Of a DNA stretch of 64,000 nucleotides, positions 13,343-25,800 are shown in pieces. The stretch is from NCBI GenBank assembly GCA_035610835.1, contig CM069449.1, positions 37,059,098-37,123,097 on the forward strand, in the 5' to 3' direction. The position numbers and the translations under genes are program-made. Position 1 is the stretch's first letter. Each line of letters opens with the position of its first letter. The notes under the pieces were generated by a model, which was not told the DNA's origin, did no database searches, and saw only the letters and a list, made by a program, of their open reading frames with translations. The stretch comes from Ophiura sarsii. Its lineage: Eukaryota; Echinodermata; Ophiuroidea; Amphilepidida; Ophiuridae.

Positions 13343-13683
13343 TAACGTTTGTTTGCATAACTCCACACACAATCGGACTTTTTCAGAGATTAAAAACAAC
13401 TATGAAAAGGAAAAACGCTTGGCTACCCAGCAAGTGTTCGCCTTTTAATATCATTATTACTTTTTCCAAATAGTCACATTTCCCTAAAATGATGTTTACA
13501 GAAAAAGTGGCACTTTTCAAGTTTGTTTACATAATAACTCCACACAAAATTAGGCGTTTCGGGAGATTGAAACACTTGACCGGCTATCCACACAAAGTTT
13601 TCCCTTTTCAATAATAGGCCATTTACTTTTCCCAAAACAGTCACATTTCTCCAAAATGATGTTTTCCGAAAAGTGGCACTTCA
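13343..13683. repeat. Two-unit tandem repeat in the intron
   Basis: Two ~170-base units share GTTTGTTTACATAA, AACTCCACACA, the block AGTCACATTTC then CAAAATGATGTTT, and AAAAGTGGCACTT in the same order. They are diverged by indels. Confidence 0.65.
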
Positions 13684-13839
13684 ACGATGCAGAGAAGTTT
13701 TGTGAATGGTGGACACTATTGGCTAGTCATGCATGAAACAAATGAGTTTAATTTTTTACTTCAACGGCAGACATTTTTGAGTAACTACAACGGCAGTACT
13801 CCGGTATGACTTCGTTAATGTTGGTAGAGCACGTAGCGC

Positions 13840-14337
13840 TAGCCTCGGTTCGAGGCTTCTGGGCCCTCGGATACTTTATTTTTTATTTTTTTCTCTCTCT
13901 CTCTCTCTCTGTTTTCAATTTTTCCGTGAGCTTGGTTGATTTGTATTCAGTGTGTCCTGTCCCCCTACCTCTGTTGTGATCAGATTCAAATGGTCTCGGT
14001 TGGCACAGGTTTAAAAATAGTTGAAGTAAGTTGCTGATTCCCTGTATATTTATGACACTACTCTCAACAGTAACAGGCACCCGGTCTACTAAATGCTCAC
14101 ATCCTGAGTTTTTTGCCGGGCGGCAAAAACTCCGGACGTGAGCACAGTGGGAGGCAAGCAATAGAGATTGTGAGCATTTAATAGACCGGGTACCTGTTAC
14201 TGTTGAGAGTAGTGTCATAGATATACAGGGGATCAGCAACTTACTTCAACTATTTTAAGACATTTGAATCTGACCATAACAGAGGTAGGGGGACAGGACA
14301 CACTGAATAAAAATCAACCAAGATCACAGAAAAATTG

Positions 14338-14377
<40 letters not shown>

Positions 14378-14421
14378 AGAAAACAAAGTATCCCAGGGCC
14401 CAGAAGCCTCGAACCGAGGCT
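13840..14421. repeat. Palindromic (foldback) element with a TC/GA microsatellite in each arm
   Basis: The arms (about 13840-14110 and 14155-14421) are near-perfect reverse complements beginning AGCCTCGGTTCGAGGCTTCT, itself a palindrome at its start. They include ACTACTCTCAACAGTAACAG and GTCCTGTCCCCCTACCTCTG. A (TC)n tract in the left arm mirrors a longer (GA)n tract in the right. The centre contains TTTTGCCGGGCGGCAAAA. The minus-strand frame over the left arm is an artefact of the palindrome. Confidence 0.85.
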
Positions 14422-14603
14422 ACGGTAGCGCCGCCCCCCCCCCCCCCCGACGCGTAATGGATCGGCAGCTCTCCGGTGTTTATTGGTACCGATGTGATAC
14501 CGTAGTCCTGCCGATCATGTACATTCTAAATCTAGGACCATTGTTGTTTATTTTATACTTAAATGATATAATGTTTTCAAGTAAATTATTCACATTTATA
14601 ATG

Positions 14604-15945
14604 TACTAGCGGCGTACCCTCGCTACGCTCGGGTCCACGCTAGATGGTTATGCCACATTACCTACCTCTGAAACCACATAAACCTCCTGGTTATACCACT
14701 ACCTACCTCTGAAACCACCTAAACTCCCTACATCACCCAAAAAAAAAAACAGGTTTATTTATAACCATATCCCTTCTAAAGGCATTATAAATCCCCTACA
14801 ACCCCCCCCCCCCCCCCCCACACACACACACCAATCAGGTTGATTTATAACCATATCCCTCCTAAACCATTTACCGTGTCTACTTTATTAACCCCTACCT
14901 CTCAAACTGCATCAAGTTAACCCTCGGTACTTTTAAAACCACACACAAACCCCCTACAATTGCCCACCCACTGCAACTACACCAACCAGGTGGATTTATA
15001 ATCATAACCCTCCCTAACCATTTCCCGCAGCTACTTCATTAACTCTTAACCCTATCCTAAAACATTTCCCGTGGTTTTACCCCCACCGCCCCCCCCCCCT
15101 CCCTCCATGCACACACCCAAACCAGTTTGATTTATAATCACAACCCTCCCTAAACCATTTCCCGTGGCTACTTCATTAACCCTCGGTCCCTTAGATTGTT
15201 TGCAACTTAAAGTAAAGAAATCAGGTTGCTTCATTAACCCCCCGCAAAACGCTACTTGTACCATTATAACCCTAGGCCTATCCTAAACCATTTCCCGCCC
15301 CCCCCCCCCTGAAACCAGTTTGATTTATAATCACAACCCTCCCTAAACCATTTCCCGTGGCTACTTCATTAACCCTCGGTCCCTTAGACTGTTTGGCATG
15401 CCAACTTAAAGTAAAGAAATCAGGTTGCTTCATTAACCCCCGCAAAACGCTACTTTGTACCATTTATAACCCTAGGCCTATCCTAAACCATTTCCCGTGG
15501 TTTACACCGCCCCCCACCCCCCCCCCCCCCCCCCCCCCCTGGTTCTTACCCTACCAACACAGGCCTATAATAGCCATTTCCCGTGTGGCTTCTGCGCCAT
15601 GTGTAGGAGTGCGTGTGCCGCGGCAGTGAGCACTTGCGCATACATGCACGCGACGCGTTACCACGGTATGATTACGCGGTAGTACGCGCAACGCACAATG
15701 TTGTTCAATTCTAGTGGCATTTATGAGCCAAATCTGAGAGGTTTTTTGCTGTTTTTGGAGCCAATTGTTAACCAATTTCAGTGAAATAAACTTTAACACC
15801 CTTCCCGTTATTTCCTCTATCTTTCATGCAAATTAGGCGCCATTTTGATCACAACTAACGGAGAAATAAGGATAACAAACACACACACAAACAAACACAC
15901 AAACAAACACACACCGTTTCCAGATTTATAGTAAGATGCCGATGA
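14604..15945. repeat. Dispersed repeat with internal tandem units and poly-C tracts
   Basis: It begins ACTAGCGGCGTACCCTCGCT and ends near GATTTATAGTAAGATG. Internally, ~200-base units repeat (15139-15295 and 15340-15500), with words such as CTAAACCATTTCCCGTGG and CTTCATTAACCCTCGGTCCC. Long C tracts follow each. The last 300 bases (15630-15945) recur at 26535-26803. Confidence 0.65.
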
Positions 15946-16472
15946 CACTAATTTACTTGCTTCACATCATCACCTCTCGGTGATCTAATACAGGTTTACC
16001 AATACTGAACTTATAAATATCTCCTCTTGGCTTAAAGCAAATAAACTCTCGCTTCACTCTTGCTGTGCACCTTCAGGTACAGCCTCTGTGAAAATGCCGT
16101 AACTTCTTCATTATTCATTTAATCTTTAAAAAAGTATACACTTTTTTGCAGGAAAGGGTTCAATGAATCTAACCATGATCATGAAATTGACCATTTTGGA
16201 ACAAATTATAAAAAGCACGTTTTTTGACCCATTTTAGGTTCTGCAAAGATAACTCAAAATATATTTTGTCAAATTTTGTCATACTAGTTTTATTACATTC
16301 CTAATACAATTCCTTAGGATTTTTTTGTTTGTTTGTTTGAAAATCTTTAATATTTTTGAATTATTGTCCAAAAAGTTGATTTTCATGATTTTGGAGGTAC
16401 AAAATCACATTTTTTGGCACTTTTAATTTTTGGCCGATAATTCGTCCGTACCCATTTTTCACACGGTAAGGC

Positions 16473-16790
16473 AAAAAAAAAATGTTATGAGTGTCCTCCA
16501 CAGCTTTCAGAGAGGAGGGGCGGGCGGGCGGGCGGGCGGATTTTTTTATTTTTTTAATGTTCTTTTACCAGCAGAAGCTCAAAGTTCAGCCAACGAGAAG
16601 TTGAAATCACTCTGAGAGTCGCACATACATGTATATGTTATAAACACTTAATTTAATATTCAATGCCATTTAAACTGTTTAAAAAAATGTGGAAAAAAAA
16701 TGTGGAAAAAATGTGGAAAAAAATCTGATTTTTTAAAATTAAAAAATAAAAAATAAAAAAAATTAAAATCGGAGCGGCCCTAAATCCGGA
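16473..16790 (+). repeat. G-rich dispersed repeat, copy lacking its right end
   Basis: It shares CTTTCAGAGAGGAGGGGCGG, AGCTCAAAGTTCAGCCAAC, GAAGTTGAAATCACTCT and CGGCCCTAAATC with 36251-36626, in the same orientation. The fuller copy has inverted ends; this one stops before the right terminus. Confidence 0.7.
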
Positions 16791-17194
16791 ACAATTTTCT
16801 TTTGGCCTAAGGGGGCGCCCAGCCCACACGGATACATGTGAAGGGTTCATTAGGTTTCCGACGGAAACACCCGAACAGGCACATTATTCTGCATGCAAGA
16901 CTGGCATTACCAGATTAATTCCAAACAGTCTGTTGAAAACATTTTTATTTTATTTTTAAGTTTCAATTCAAATCTATTTAAACCCTTAGGTCCACTCATA
17001 CCAGCTAGATAATGTTGGAATGTTTACGGTTGAGATTTCTCTATCTTAACTCTATTTCATATGTCACCAAAGGAACAGTTGTAAGCTAGTTCACCCCGGT
17101 TGAAGTAACCAGCGTGGACCTTTGCCTTAAAAACCAAAGACTCCACTAACACCTTTTTTGGACTAATATTTCATATCATTTTTTATTCTTGTAG

Positions 17195-18629
17195 ATCAAT
17201 CAAGTCAAAGATGTCAAGTGGCGCGAATGAGGGTTCTGTTAAATGTATGGTGCAAAGCCCGACGAACCTTACTCAAAGAACATTGACTGCAAAAACGACC
17301 CTTCATCAAATTGTCACGAACTTGAGCCAACGGAAGACGGATCTACACTCACTGAAAACCATGAATGAAAATGTGATCAATGACCCACCAAGACCCGATT
17401 CGAAACAGACTTCGATTAAGACTAGTAATAGTAGTATGGTGGTTAACGACAGGTACAAAGAACTAAAGGCGAATGGTACCAGCGGTAATCTTCCGGAAAA
17501 TACTTCAAATTCGTTAATGAAAGATGAAGAAAATTGTACATTTCCCAGCACCAAAATTATATTCATCAAATCACATAAAACCGGTAGTACGACAATGGCG
17601 TCCATATTTCAGCGATTTGGGTATCTTAATAACTTGTTGTTCGCACTTCCTAAATCAAGTCATATATTTTCTACTGACAAATATTTCTCTAGAAAGTTGA
17701 TGGTACCAATGCCAGAACAATTGACGGTAACGCACCGTAGTTTTGACATTCTCACCAATCACGCTGTGTACAATCGGGGCGAAATGGACGCGGTAGTGTC
17801 CGGTGCGAAGTACATCGCTATTGTGCGCGATCCTGTGTACCAATTTGAATCTGCTTTCGGTTATTTTGAGTGGGCGAAAGGCATGGGTATTTCTAACCAG
17901 ACAAATCCATTTGAGTCATTTATGAGAGACCCTTTATTCTATTACACAACTAAGAAATACCCATGGGCAACGCAAAGTAAAAACGGTCAGCTGCACGATT
18001 TCGGGATATTTCCACGCTCATATAAAAACCTGTCTATAGCCAGCCTACAACCGAAGGTCGACACGATCGACCATGAATTTGATTTGGTGCTACTCACTGA
18101 ATACTTTGACGAGTCGTTGATATTATTGAAGCAGCTACTGTGCTGGGACTATGGTGATATTATATACCTGACAAAAGGTTTTCGTCAGGAAAATCATCGT
18201 TATGATATGTCCGATAAAGTGAAAAACCAGATTCGCCGCTGGAACGCCGGTGATGTTTTACTTTACGACCAATTTAACAGAACGTTCTGGGAACGGGTTG
18301 CAGCGTATGGTCCCAGCTTTGAGTCTGATGTAGAGGAGTTTAAGCGACTGAAACAGATAGCGACTGATAGATGTGTGGCTACGGACAAGGTCGGCAAAAG
18401 TGATAGACGATTTATCATACTTTCAAACAAGAACCAAACAGATGAATATTGTAATGATCTACTGCGTTATGATAGCGCTTACACATCGTTACTTAGGAAG
18501 ATACAATATAAGCCTAACGCCAAGAAAAAAAACCTGTCTCACATACCCCGCATGCATAAGTATGATCGGACAAAAAATAGGCTTCGAAAGGGCCAAACAA
18601 AAGGGGCCCAAGAACACAATAAAAAATGA
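17195..18629 (+). CDS. Gal3ST-like sulfotransferase, exon 2 (catalytic domain)
   Basis: Galactose-3-O-sulfotransferase family (Gal3ST/cerebroside sulfotransferase): transfers sulfate from PAPS to the 3-OH of a terminal galactose on glycolipid or glycan in the Golgi lumen. The exon encodes residues 51-528 of the joined protein and ends at TGA 18627-18629. After a Ser/Thr/Asn-rich stem comes the 5'-phosphosulfate-binding loop, IFIKSHKTGSTT (about 173-184). The 3'-phosphate-binding motif IVRDPVYQFESAF follows (about 260-272). The family-typical block EYFDESLILLKQLLCWDYGD is also present. Several N-glycosylation sequons occur. At 528 aa it is longer than the ~420-480 aa vertebrate enzymes, mainly in the stem. 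The ATG at 17211 is internal. No frameshift or stop is seen, so the gene looks functional; the acceptor sugar cannot be read from sequence. Confidence 0.92.
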
Positions 18630-18734
18630 ATTTTATCGAGCCTCTGATTGGTTAAACAATCATAACTAAAAAACAAACAAAAATGCTTACGCTTGTTTGA
18701 ATTTTCATAATTCCGTATTTTGACGCTGTGAGCC

Positions 18735-19008
18735 TTCGAACATGTCGAAGTTTGGGTATCATTTTTGATCATTAATGTTGGTTTTTACTTGAAAAGTAAT
18801 GTTGTTGTTATTTTCACTTGTGTTCTAAATTATTATTAATCATTAAAAACAAAATCATAAAAATGGATTAATTCGAACATGTCGAAGTTTGGGTATCATT
18901 TTTGATCAGTAATGTTGGTTTTTACTTGAAAAGTAATGTTGTTGTTATTTTCACTTGTGTTCTAAATTATTATTAATCATTAAAAACAAAATCATAAAAA
19001 TTGATTAA
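18735..19008 (+). repeat. Two perfect-length tandem copies of a 137-bp unit
   Basis: The unit starts TTCGAACATGTCGAAGTTTG and repeats at 18872 with only two or three base differences. It lies just downstream of the Gal3ST-like stop, probably in or near the 3' UTR. The near identity points to a recent duplication. Confidence 0.9.
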
Positions 19009-21035
19009 TTCGTTCTCCTGCAATGGACCTACGGCACATAATCTCCTGGCCACAGTTCGGCATACGTGGGCGCACTTCGATCAGGCTGCGCACGCATGCT
19101 TGAACTCACAAAATACTGCCAACCAACAACACCAAAGCACATGATTGGTCAAATTTAAACTGAAGCCTTTTTAACGATCGTCACGCTGCGCCGTATCCAC
19201 CAACGCAGTGCTCCCGCTGCGCCATAACCACCGACGCAGTGGGGCGTGATGGTGCGTGGAAAAGCTCATGAGTTTTTCAGTTCTCACGTTTGAGCACCAA
19301 CCAATCAGAGCCTTGAGGTCGAGATGACGTAGTGCGCACAACAGAGATCCAGGGGACCGTTTTGGGGTGAGGTTGAGCAGGCGTACTTTACGCGAGCTCA
19401 ACCTCATGTGACGTGGGCCCATTAATTTTTAAGTAATTGTCTTAAATATAGCAGGGCGAGGAAACAATCAAATAAGAAATCCCAAACGAGTGATATTTCA
19501 TAATATTATTAGTTTCAACAAAATGGATGCTTCAAGTTGCCTAAGGCATAGTAAAAAAATTACATGTTTCCCGTCCGGACTTTTTAAAAAAAGGAGGAGG
19601 GAGGGTCTTACTATTTACTATTTTCCCATTTTTTGCTATTTTTTTCAAGATGTCTGCCAAGTCGAAAGTGACCAACTGACTGTGTTGTAGACACTCCTAA
19701 ACAGGATTTTCCACTCTGATTGCCAGAGGAATAAAAATATGAAAAGGTTTACCTATAGAGAGCCAAGTAAACATTGTTTCTTTATGTTTTCATAATTTTT
19801 CAGGTTGAATGAGGAACAAAACATCATTGATCGAAAGGATGTAGGCCTACATGTATTTGTCCCCATGGTACTATTTCAATTGAGAAGCCATGTCAATAAT
19901 TTTGTGTCATGCATGACATGAACATGCTATGAAATGATACAGCATTTCTATTACACCTGCCCATTCCTATGGGCAAAGGACCAATCACTAAAAAACAAAA
20001 TTAAAAATTAAATTTAAAAAGAAAATTAAAAAAAAGAAGTAAAATATAGGAGGCGGCGGCCAAAAAGGAGGCGGGTGGGGACGGGAAACATGTTTATTTT
20101 TTACTAGGTCTAATGTGTATATAATATTTGTTAAATTTCCTTAAATATAGCCCCTTGAAAATATTTACACGCAAATGTATCGATTGTATAGGATCTAGGA
20201 TATTGCACGATGCACTTTGCATTACACTGCTTTACATTTTATCAAACATATCTAGAACCAAAAATTGACCAATATTTTTATAAGTTGTAGCTAATTTTTA
20301 AGTTGGCATTTTTAAGCTTGCGTAGAAAGGTTTTTTTCATATGGGGGGGGGGGGTATGGGGCAAGAAATGAAGCGACAAGATTGTTTTGACCACAAAAAT
20401 GCAATATTTTTGGAGACACTTGCGCGCGTATCCCGCGAACAATTTCTATCTGTGTACTTTTGAGCATCATAATTCCATGATTCCTCTTGTCAAATGAAGC
20501 GACAGTGTCAATTTCAACCGATACAACCATGTGACATGTAGACGGTTGTAAAGACCCCTTTACTTTGGCAAATACACGTGCTCTCTCCCATCCTTTCTCC
20601 CCTCTCTCCCTCTCTCCTTTTTTTACCAACATTAACCGGGGGCGCGGGCCCCCGCGGCCGCCTTGGATCCGCTACTGATTTGATAGATTAAACTCTGCAT
20701 AATTCAACGTTAGCATTACTGTAGTTTACGAGTATTCAAATATTATAATCTTTAGATGTTTCCACAAAAATGCTTGTCTATCGAAAGACATAAGATCACA
20801 AATCCGATCAAAATCAGAGCATGTTCTACATTATAGTTCCATGACCCATAGTGACCCTTTCCATCCTGACCTTTGACCCCAAAGTGGTGATTCACTTTTT
20901 TCCTGTCTTATCAAAAGACATAGGCCTAAGATGCAACAAATCCGATCAAATTTAGAGCATACCTTATATCTGCCCGGCCCGCTCATCATATCCGGCATGA
21001 TCTGAGTGCTATAACCCACAGAACTCCCTGTCTTG
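19009..21035. other. Gene-free stretch
   Basis: No gene is recognised. It includes short G-rich words (20341-20355, 20630-20665) and a pair of related blocks around AAGACATA and CAAATCCGATCAAA (20780-20820 and 20915-20955). Nothing here supports an RNA gene or complete element. Confidence 0.45.
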
Positions 21036-21613
21036 GTTCCCTGCACCCTGGATAAATGCAGTAAACCCTGGCAGTAAATGCAGGTACAGACAAAACAACT
21101 GGTAATCAAATTATTATCGCCATTAATGCGAACATGGGCAAGATAATGTAGTCGTGGGCAAGCCCACTCTTAATTGACTATAATTGCTGTTAATATGCAG
21201 GTATAAGCCAGACAGAGAATCTGAATTATAATATCATCGCAGTAAATGCAGGTATAGGCAAGACAATTTTTAATCAGATCGCCAATGCAGGCATAGAAAA
21301 CAAACAGTTCTATACCAGAAGGTCCTCGCTGTTAATGCAGGCAAAAGCCAGAGAATCTAAGTTAGAGTGTCAACGCAGTAAATGCAGGAATAGGCCAGGC
21401 AACTCTAAATAAAAGTATTATGGCCGTTAATGCTGGCATGGGCAAGAAAATGCAGGCGTGGGCAAGCCAACTCTTGATTACTTGGTCATTTCTGTTACTG
21501 TAGGATGAGCCTACTCTAAGTCAAATTATCCTCGCTGTTGGTGCGAGCATAAGCGAGACAACTCTTAAACAGATTGCCGTCGCTTGTAAATGCAAGCATA
21601 GGCAAAACAATTG
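21036..21613. repeat. Degenerate minisatellite, left part (~55-bp unit)
   Basis: About ten units carry variants of AATGCAGGCATAGGCAAGAC, each followed by AACTCTTAATCAGATT and ATCATCGCTGTT. The same array in the same orientation resumes at 28961, so the array was split by the 7.3-kb element between. Confidence 0.75.
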
Positions 21614-21987
21614 TTAAAGGGGCGTGTACATCTCAAGTGTTTGTCCTGGACAAAAATCACATGACTCCCTACGTATCTGAGTCTCCGGATTCCCATGTAA
21701 TAATACCCATGGTGCAATAGATTTGCCGCGAATTTTAATCGACAAAAGGTAATGTTGAAATTATTGTACGAACGAACTGTGTCTAGAATAGTTTCAAAAA
21801 GAAGTGCAATGCATAATAATGAAATCAGAATTACAATCTCCTTCAGCATATAATCAACTTTTGGGCGATAACCTTTGATAAAAACGCACAACAATCGAAA
21901 TATAAAGCATTTTACCCTCCGATTTCAGTGATATTTGTATTTTAAACTCTATCTAATTTTATTTTAAAACTGTTTTATGCATAAGTT

Positions 21988-22055
21988 TTCATTAGCTCAA
22001 ATGGTAGAGCGCTGGCTTCACAATCATGAGGTCAGTGGTTCGAATCTTGTAAATG
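21988..22055 (+). tRNA. tRNA-like sequence in the left arm (Val-CAC-like loop), probably non-functional
   Basis: It has an A-box-like TAGCTCAAATGGTAGAGC D-arm and a B-box GGTTCGAATC. The anticodon loop would be TTCACAA (CAC), but the anticodon stem pairs poorly, so a working tRNA is unlikely. Its partner in the right arm is at 28501-28572. Confidence 0.45.
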
Positions 22056-22593
22056 TCTTTTTCTTTTTGTTATTACACTTTTTTTTTTTTAATAACAGGA
22101 TTGCTTATAATCGTTCGCTATATATTTATTGAATGTTGAATAATACTTTTTTCATTTGCAATTTCACTATGATAAAGAATGTCCTGTAAATATAATTGTG
22201 TTGATTGAACCATATGAACTATGGAGTCCCTAGCACGTCTATAATGGACATGGTCTGCAAAGACCAATTGTTATGTAAATAAGAAGCCAGTCGGCTTATA
22301 TCCTTGAATCGATTTTTTTAGTTCCTTCAACACAGATATTTGTAATTTGCTCCAATCTTCAAAAAAGAGAGTTGTATCTTCAAAAATACATTACGCAGTT
22401 CACGGCTTACGCGGCCTGGTATGGGCGACAGTATTTTGGCGTAGATTTGATACCGTGCTGAACTCATCATGCTCATCGCTGCAAGAGCGCAATTATAAAA
22501 TGCTGTCCGCTGTCCTAAATCTCTCTCGTCTTGACTCCCGGTCCTGAGCACATCATAACCCAATATTTGTATTGTGCCACTACTGTGAGACTA

Positions 22594-22905
22594 CAGGGCC
22601 GTAAGACACTTTTTTCAAAGGGGGGGGGGGGGGGGGTTCAAAACAAAAAAAATCACCGGAAGATTTTTGTGAGTCAATTATGCGCGTGTAGCGCGCGAAA
22701 ATTTTCGAATTTGCACCTATTTTGTGCACGATCGAGGTACATGTTGGCTCTAAACAAGCTTGTAGCAAAGAATATTGCATTTTGGGAAGACAAATGCGCG
22801 CGAAATTTTTTCATCTGTGTACACATTTTCCGGGGAAGATTTTCAAAGGGGGGGGGGGGGGGGGGGGATCGCCACCATCGCCCCCCCCCCCTTCTTACGG
22901 GCCTG
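22594..22905. mobile_element. Small hAT-like MITE with poly-G tracts
   Basis: The termini CAGGGCCGTAAGA and TCTTACGGGCCTG are inverted with one mismatch and flanked by GACTA on each side, a 5-bp duplication. It contains two long G tracts and the palindromic core GCGTGTAGCGCGCG. No real coding potential. Confidence 0.65.
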
Positions 22906-23686
22906 GACTAAATAAGTGGGTATGCCGACTATAGTTTTATGTCAAATCTCAACATAATTGAGGCTACCGACGTAACGGATGCGCCAAAAAGTGGCTCTAT
23001 AAGTTGTAAAATAAGCTGAAACCATCTAAAAATGCTCATTTATTGTTTTGTTCATATAATTATACAAAGACCGTTTGAACCAATATATCTATCCATTAAT
23101 ATATCCATCTATCTATATATCTAAACACGTTCTTTTGATACCCTTTTAAACTTCAGTGAAATAATTCAACAAGTTAAAAAAAATATCTGAGGCCCCATGG
23201 CCATATGAGCTAAAATGTTTGATCGCATAACTTAAATAAGACACATTGATTCAACATGGTAAACACGTGCTGATAATTTTTCAGATTTCATTTTTTATAT
23301 TCATGCGGCTTTTGCAAAAACAAATTGTCAACAAAACTTCAGTTTTATGCTAACATTAAATACATGAGACGTACTCCAAAGTGTTCAAAATCTTCAGTTG
23401 TATGCTAACACTAAATAAATGACACGTATTCAGAGAACATTTCAATGTCAAATGCGCAAATTGTCCAATTTCCAATTTGGTGCATTTATTCATATACAGG
23501 CTGTCCCAAAATGATATAGTAGGCTGCGCCTACCCATCGATGCCCATCATTAAAATCAATGAGATTCAGGTCCAGGTTTTTTCATCATCTTTGACATAAC
23601 CATTTCATTAAAATGTTACGATCACGAATATCGGAATTATTTCACCTCTTTGGCAAAGTACAAAAGGGTGGGGGTGTGTGTGTTAA

Positions 23687-23911
23687 CACTTTCCACGCGG
23701 CAGGCGTCTATGAACCGAACAAAATGTTTCAAAAATGTCAAAATGATTGAATTTCCATCACCATATTTGGAATCACCACAAGAAATACATTAAAATAAGT
23801 ACAAATATACCTTGTATTGATTCACTAATTCTTGAGATTACTTGAAATTTCGGAAAGGCTTTTGAAACATCTGTTTTGTGTGGTAAAACTAAAATAGCCG
23901 CGTGGAAAGTT
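23687..23911. mobile_element. TTAA-flanked MITE, CACTTTCCACGCGG family, copy 1
   Basis: The termini CACTTTCCACGCGG and CCGCGTGGAAAGTT are bordered by TTAA at 23683-23686 and 23912-23915. It is 225 bases long and shares its interior (CCATATTTGGAATCACCA, ATAAGTACAAA) with copy 2 at 44050-44288. Confidence 0.8.
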
Positions 23912-24224
23912 TTAAACTTGTTTGAAAGAAACATAAATAGTCTCTCAATGCCTTGTCTGCTATTGTTCCCGTCTGTTATAAACTGTTGTTCGTTATCATG
24001 GTTGTTCAAATCATTAACATCCTTTAATTTGAAGAGTAAAAATGGATCGTCACACATCACTTAAGTGTGACGAACTTCTTTATGTGTTAGGGTGTACTTT
24101 GTTTTACTTTGATTTCATTGCAATATTGTAGATTCTTTACCATGTTTAACAGTGGGTGTGGTTTTGGATGTCACTGGACTGTGATTGGTGTTTTATTGCT
24201 GATTTTCATCCGATACGCAATATA

Positions 24225-24690
24225 AACTGCTCACAAAAAGTATCGAAACACTTAGAAATGTTCCAATACATAACGGCTCGAAAGGGTATGCATTAATCGA
24301 AGCAAAGAACCTAGTGCATAATTTTGTTCTGCGTATTTTGACACCTCGATCGTTGAGATACGATGTTGCGGGGCGGAGTTATTGTCATTTCAATGATCGT
24401 GGGTCCACTTTCCAAAGTGACACTCATCCCTATTGAAAATCACGAATTTGATCATTCCAAACAGTAATGCAAACCTCTTTCTATAGGATGATTGTCACTT
24501 TTGAAACTGGACCCATGACCATCGAAATGACAATAACTCCGCTCCGCAACATCGTATCTCATCGATCGAGGTGTCAAAATACGCAGAACAATATTATACA
24601 CTTGGTTATTTGCTTCGATTAATGCATACCCTTTCGAGCCGCTATATATTGGATCATTTCTAAGTGTTTCGATACTTTTTGTGAGCAGTT
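24225..24690. mobile_element. TA-flanked palindromic MITE, AACTGCTCACAAAAAGTATC termini
   Basis: The whole 466-base element is a long imperfect palindrome. AACTGCTCACAAAAAGTATC at the left mirrors the right end, with TA on both sides. Inner arms share TCGATTAATGCATACC and GACAATAACTCC complements. It splits an older repeat copy (see 24692-25365). The Tc1/mariner type is inferred. Confidence 0.8.
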
Positions 24691-24691
24691 T

Positions 24692-25365
24692 ATATTATGA
24701 GACATTTAGGGCGGGGCTTGATTCGTTTGAATAATGATACATTCAGTGCGCATGATCATTGCGTTAGCGCCCCCTACACAAAGTCGCCGGCGTATGCGTT
24801 GTGCGTGTAACCCAGCGTTGCCATATGCGCGTGTGCTAAAGAACGCAATTAATTCGAAGCAAGAAGTTGGTAAACAGCTCGATGGATTCGCCGATTTTAT
24901 AAAGGGGGAAAGTTGTTGTAGGCCTACGTTTAGAGAATAAAACATAGTTCTTAGCTGTTTTGCTATAGACGATGGTCTTATAGTGTATAGGCTGTACCAT
25001 ATTTGGAGTCGTGTATGGTCGCCGCAGGAGTCAATACACGACGATACAAATATGGTACAGCCTATACATTATAAGACCATCGTCTATAGCAAAACAGCTA
25101 AGAACTATGTTTTATTCTCATTCTAATATTTAGTTTATTAGTTATTAGTTATTTTGATCTTTTATCATAAAATAACGCAGTTTGTTAGATTTATTTTAAA
25201 CAAACAACAACAAATTTCCCCCTTTATAAAATCGGCGAATCCAGCTGTTTTCCAACATCCTGCTTCAAATTAATCGCGTTATTTAGCACACCCGCACCTG
25301 TCATCGCTGCGTTATACCCACAACGCATACGGCGGCGACTTTGTGTAGGGGACGCCCCCCCCCCC
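24692..25365. repeat. Hairpin-bearing repeat (element D family), two arms around a shared hairpin
   Basis: A minus-oriented copy (continuing left to about 24126) and a plus-oriented copy meet at a ~185-base hairpin (about 24936-25120). The hairpin is built on AGAGAATAAAACATAGTTCT and its complement, with TGGTCGCCGCAGGAG at the loop. The outer parts share GCGATTAATTTGAAGCAGG-type blocks with 52893-53482 and 63601-64000. A C tract ends the right part. Confidence 0.7.
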
Positions 25366-25679
25366 CCCTGACAGAAAAAAACCATTTGTGCCCCCGCCCC
25401 CAGCCCCTCTAAAAAAAAAAAAAAGGAGGAAAAAATGAAAAATCGGAAAATAATGAAAAATCGGAAAATAATGATAAAAGACCAAGATGGCGGGCGGTTA
25501 TATATTGGTATATTCAGCCCAAATAGGCAAAATAGTACATGTACTGTGCGATTTTTTTTTGACCGCGCGAAATTTTTTGAACCTCATATATAATAATGTT
25601 GTTTGATTATTATTTTTGTTGTTCAAATAAATCTAACAAACTGATTAAAGACCAAAATAACCAATAATCTAAATATGAA

Positions 25680-25800
25680 TGAGAATCAAACATAGTTCTT
25701 AGCTGTTTTGCTATATACGACTCCATGGTACAGCCTTTACATTATAAGACCATCGTATATAGTATTAGAACTATATTTTATTCTCTAAATACAAATCTGA
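25680..25800. repeat. Fragment of the element D hairpin
   Basis: It contains CATAGTTCTTAGCTGTTTTG and ATTATAAGACCATCGTATAT, the two sides of the element D hairpin, with the apex deleted. The right border reads TATTCTCTAA, which helps define the element's 5' limit. Confidence 0.6.

Larger units (their letters stand above)
12809..17194 (+). other. Intron of the Gal3ST-like gene, repeat-filled
   Basis: The 4386-base intron runs from GTAAAATC to TTTTTATTCTTGTAG, the latter with a clear pyrimidine tract. It contains a two-unit tandem repeat (13343-13683), a palindrome (13840-14421), a repeat block with long C tracts (14604-15940) and a G-rich dispersed repeat (16473-16790). No other exon with protein-like sequence was seen in it. 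Confidence 0.7.

Noticed and set aside
13883..14239. 118-codon minus-strand frame
   Set aside because: It lies over the arm of a palindrome and a TC microsatellite; an artefact.
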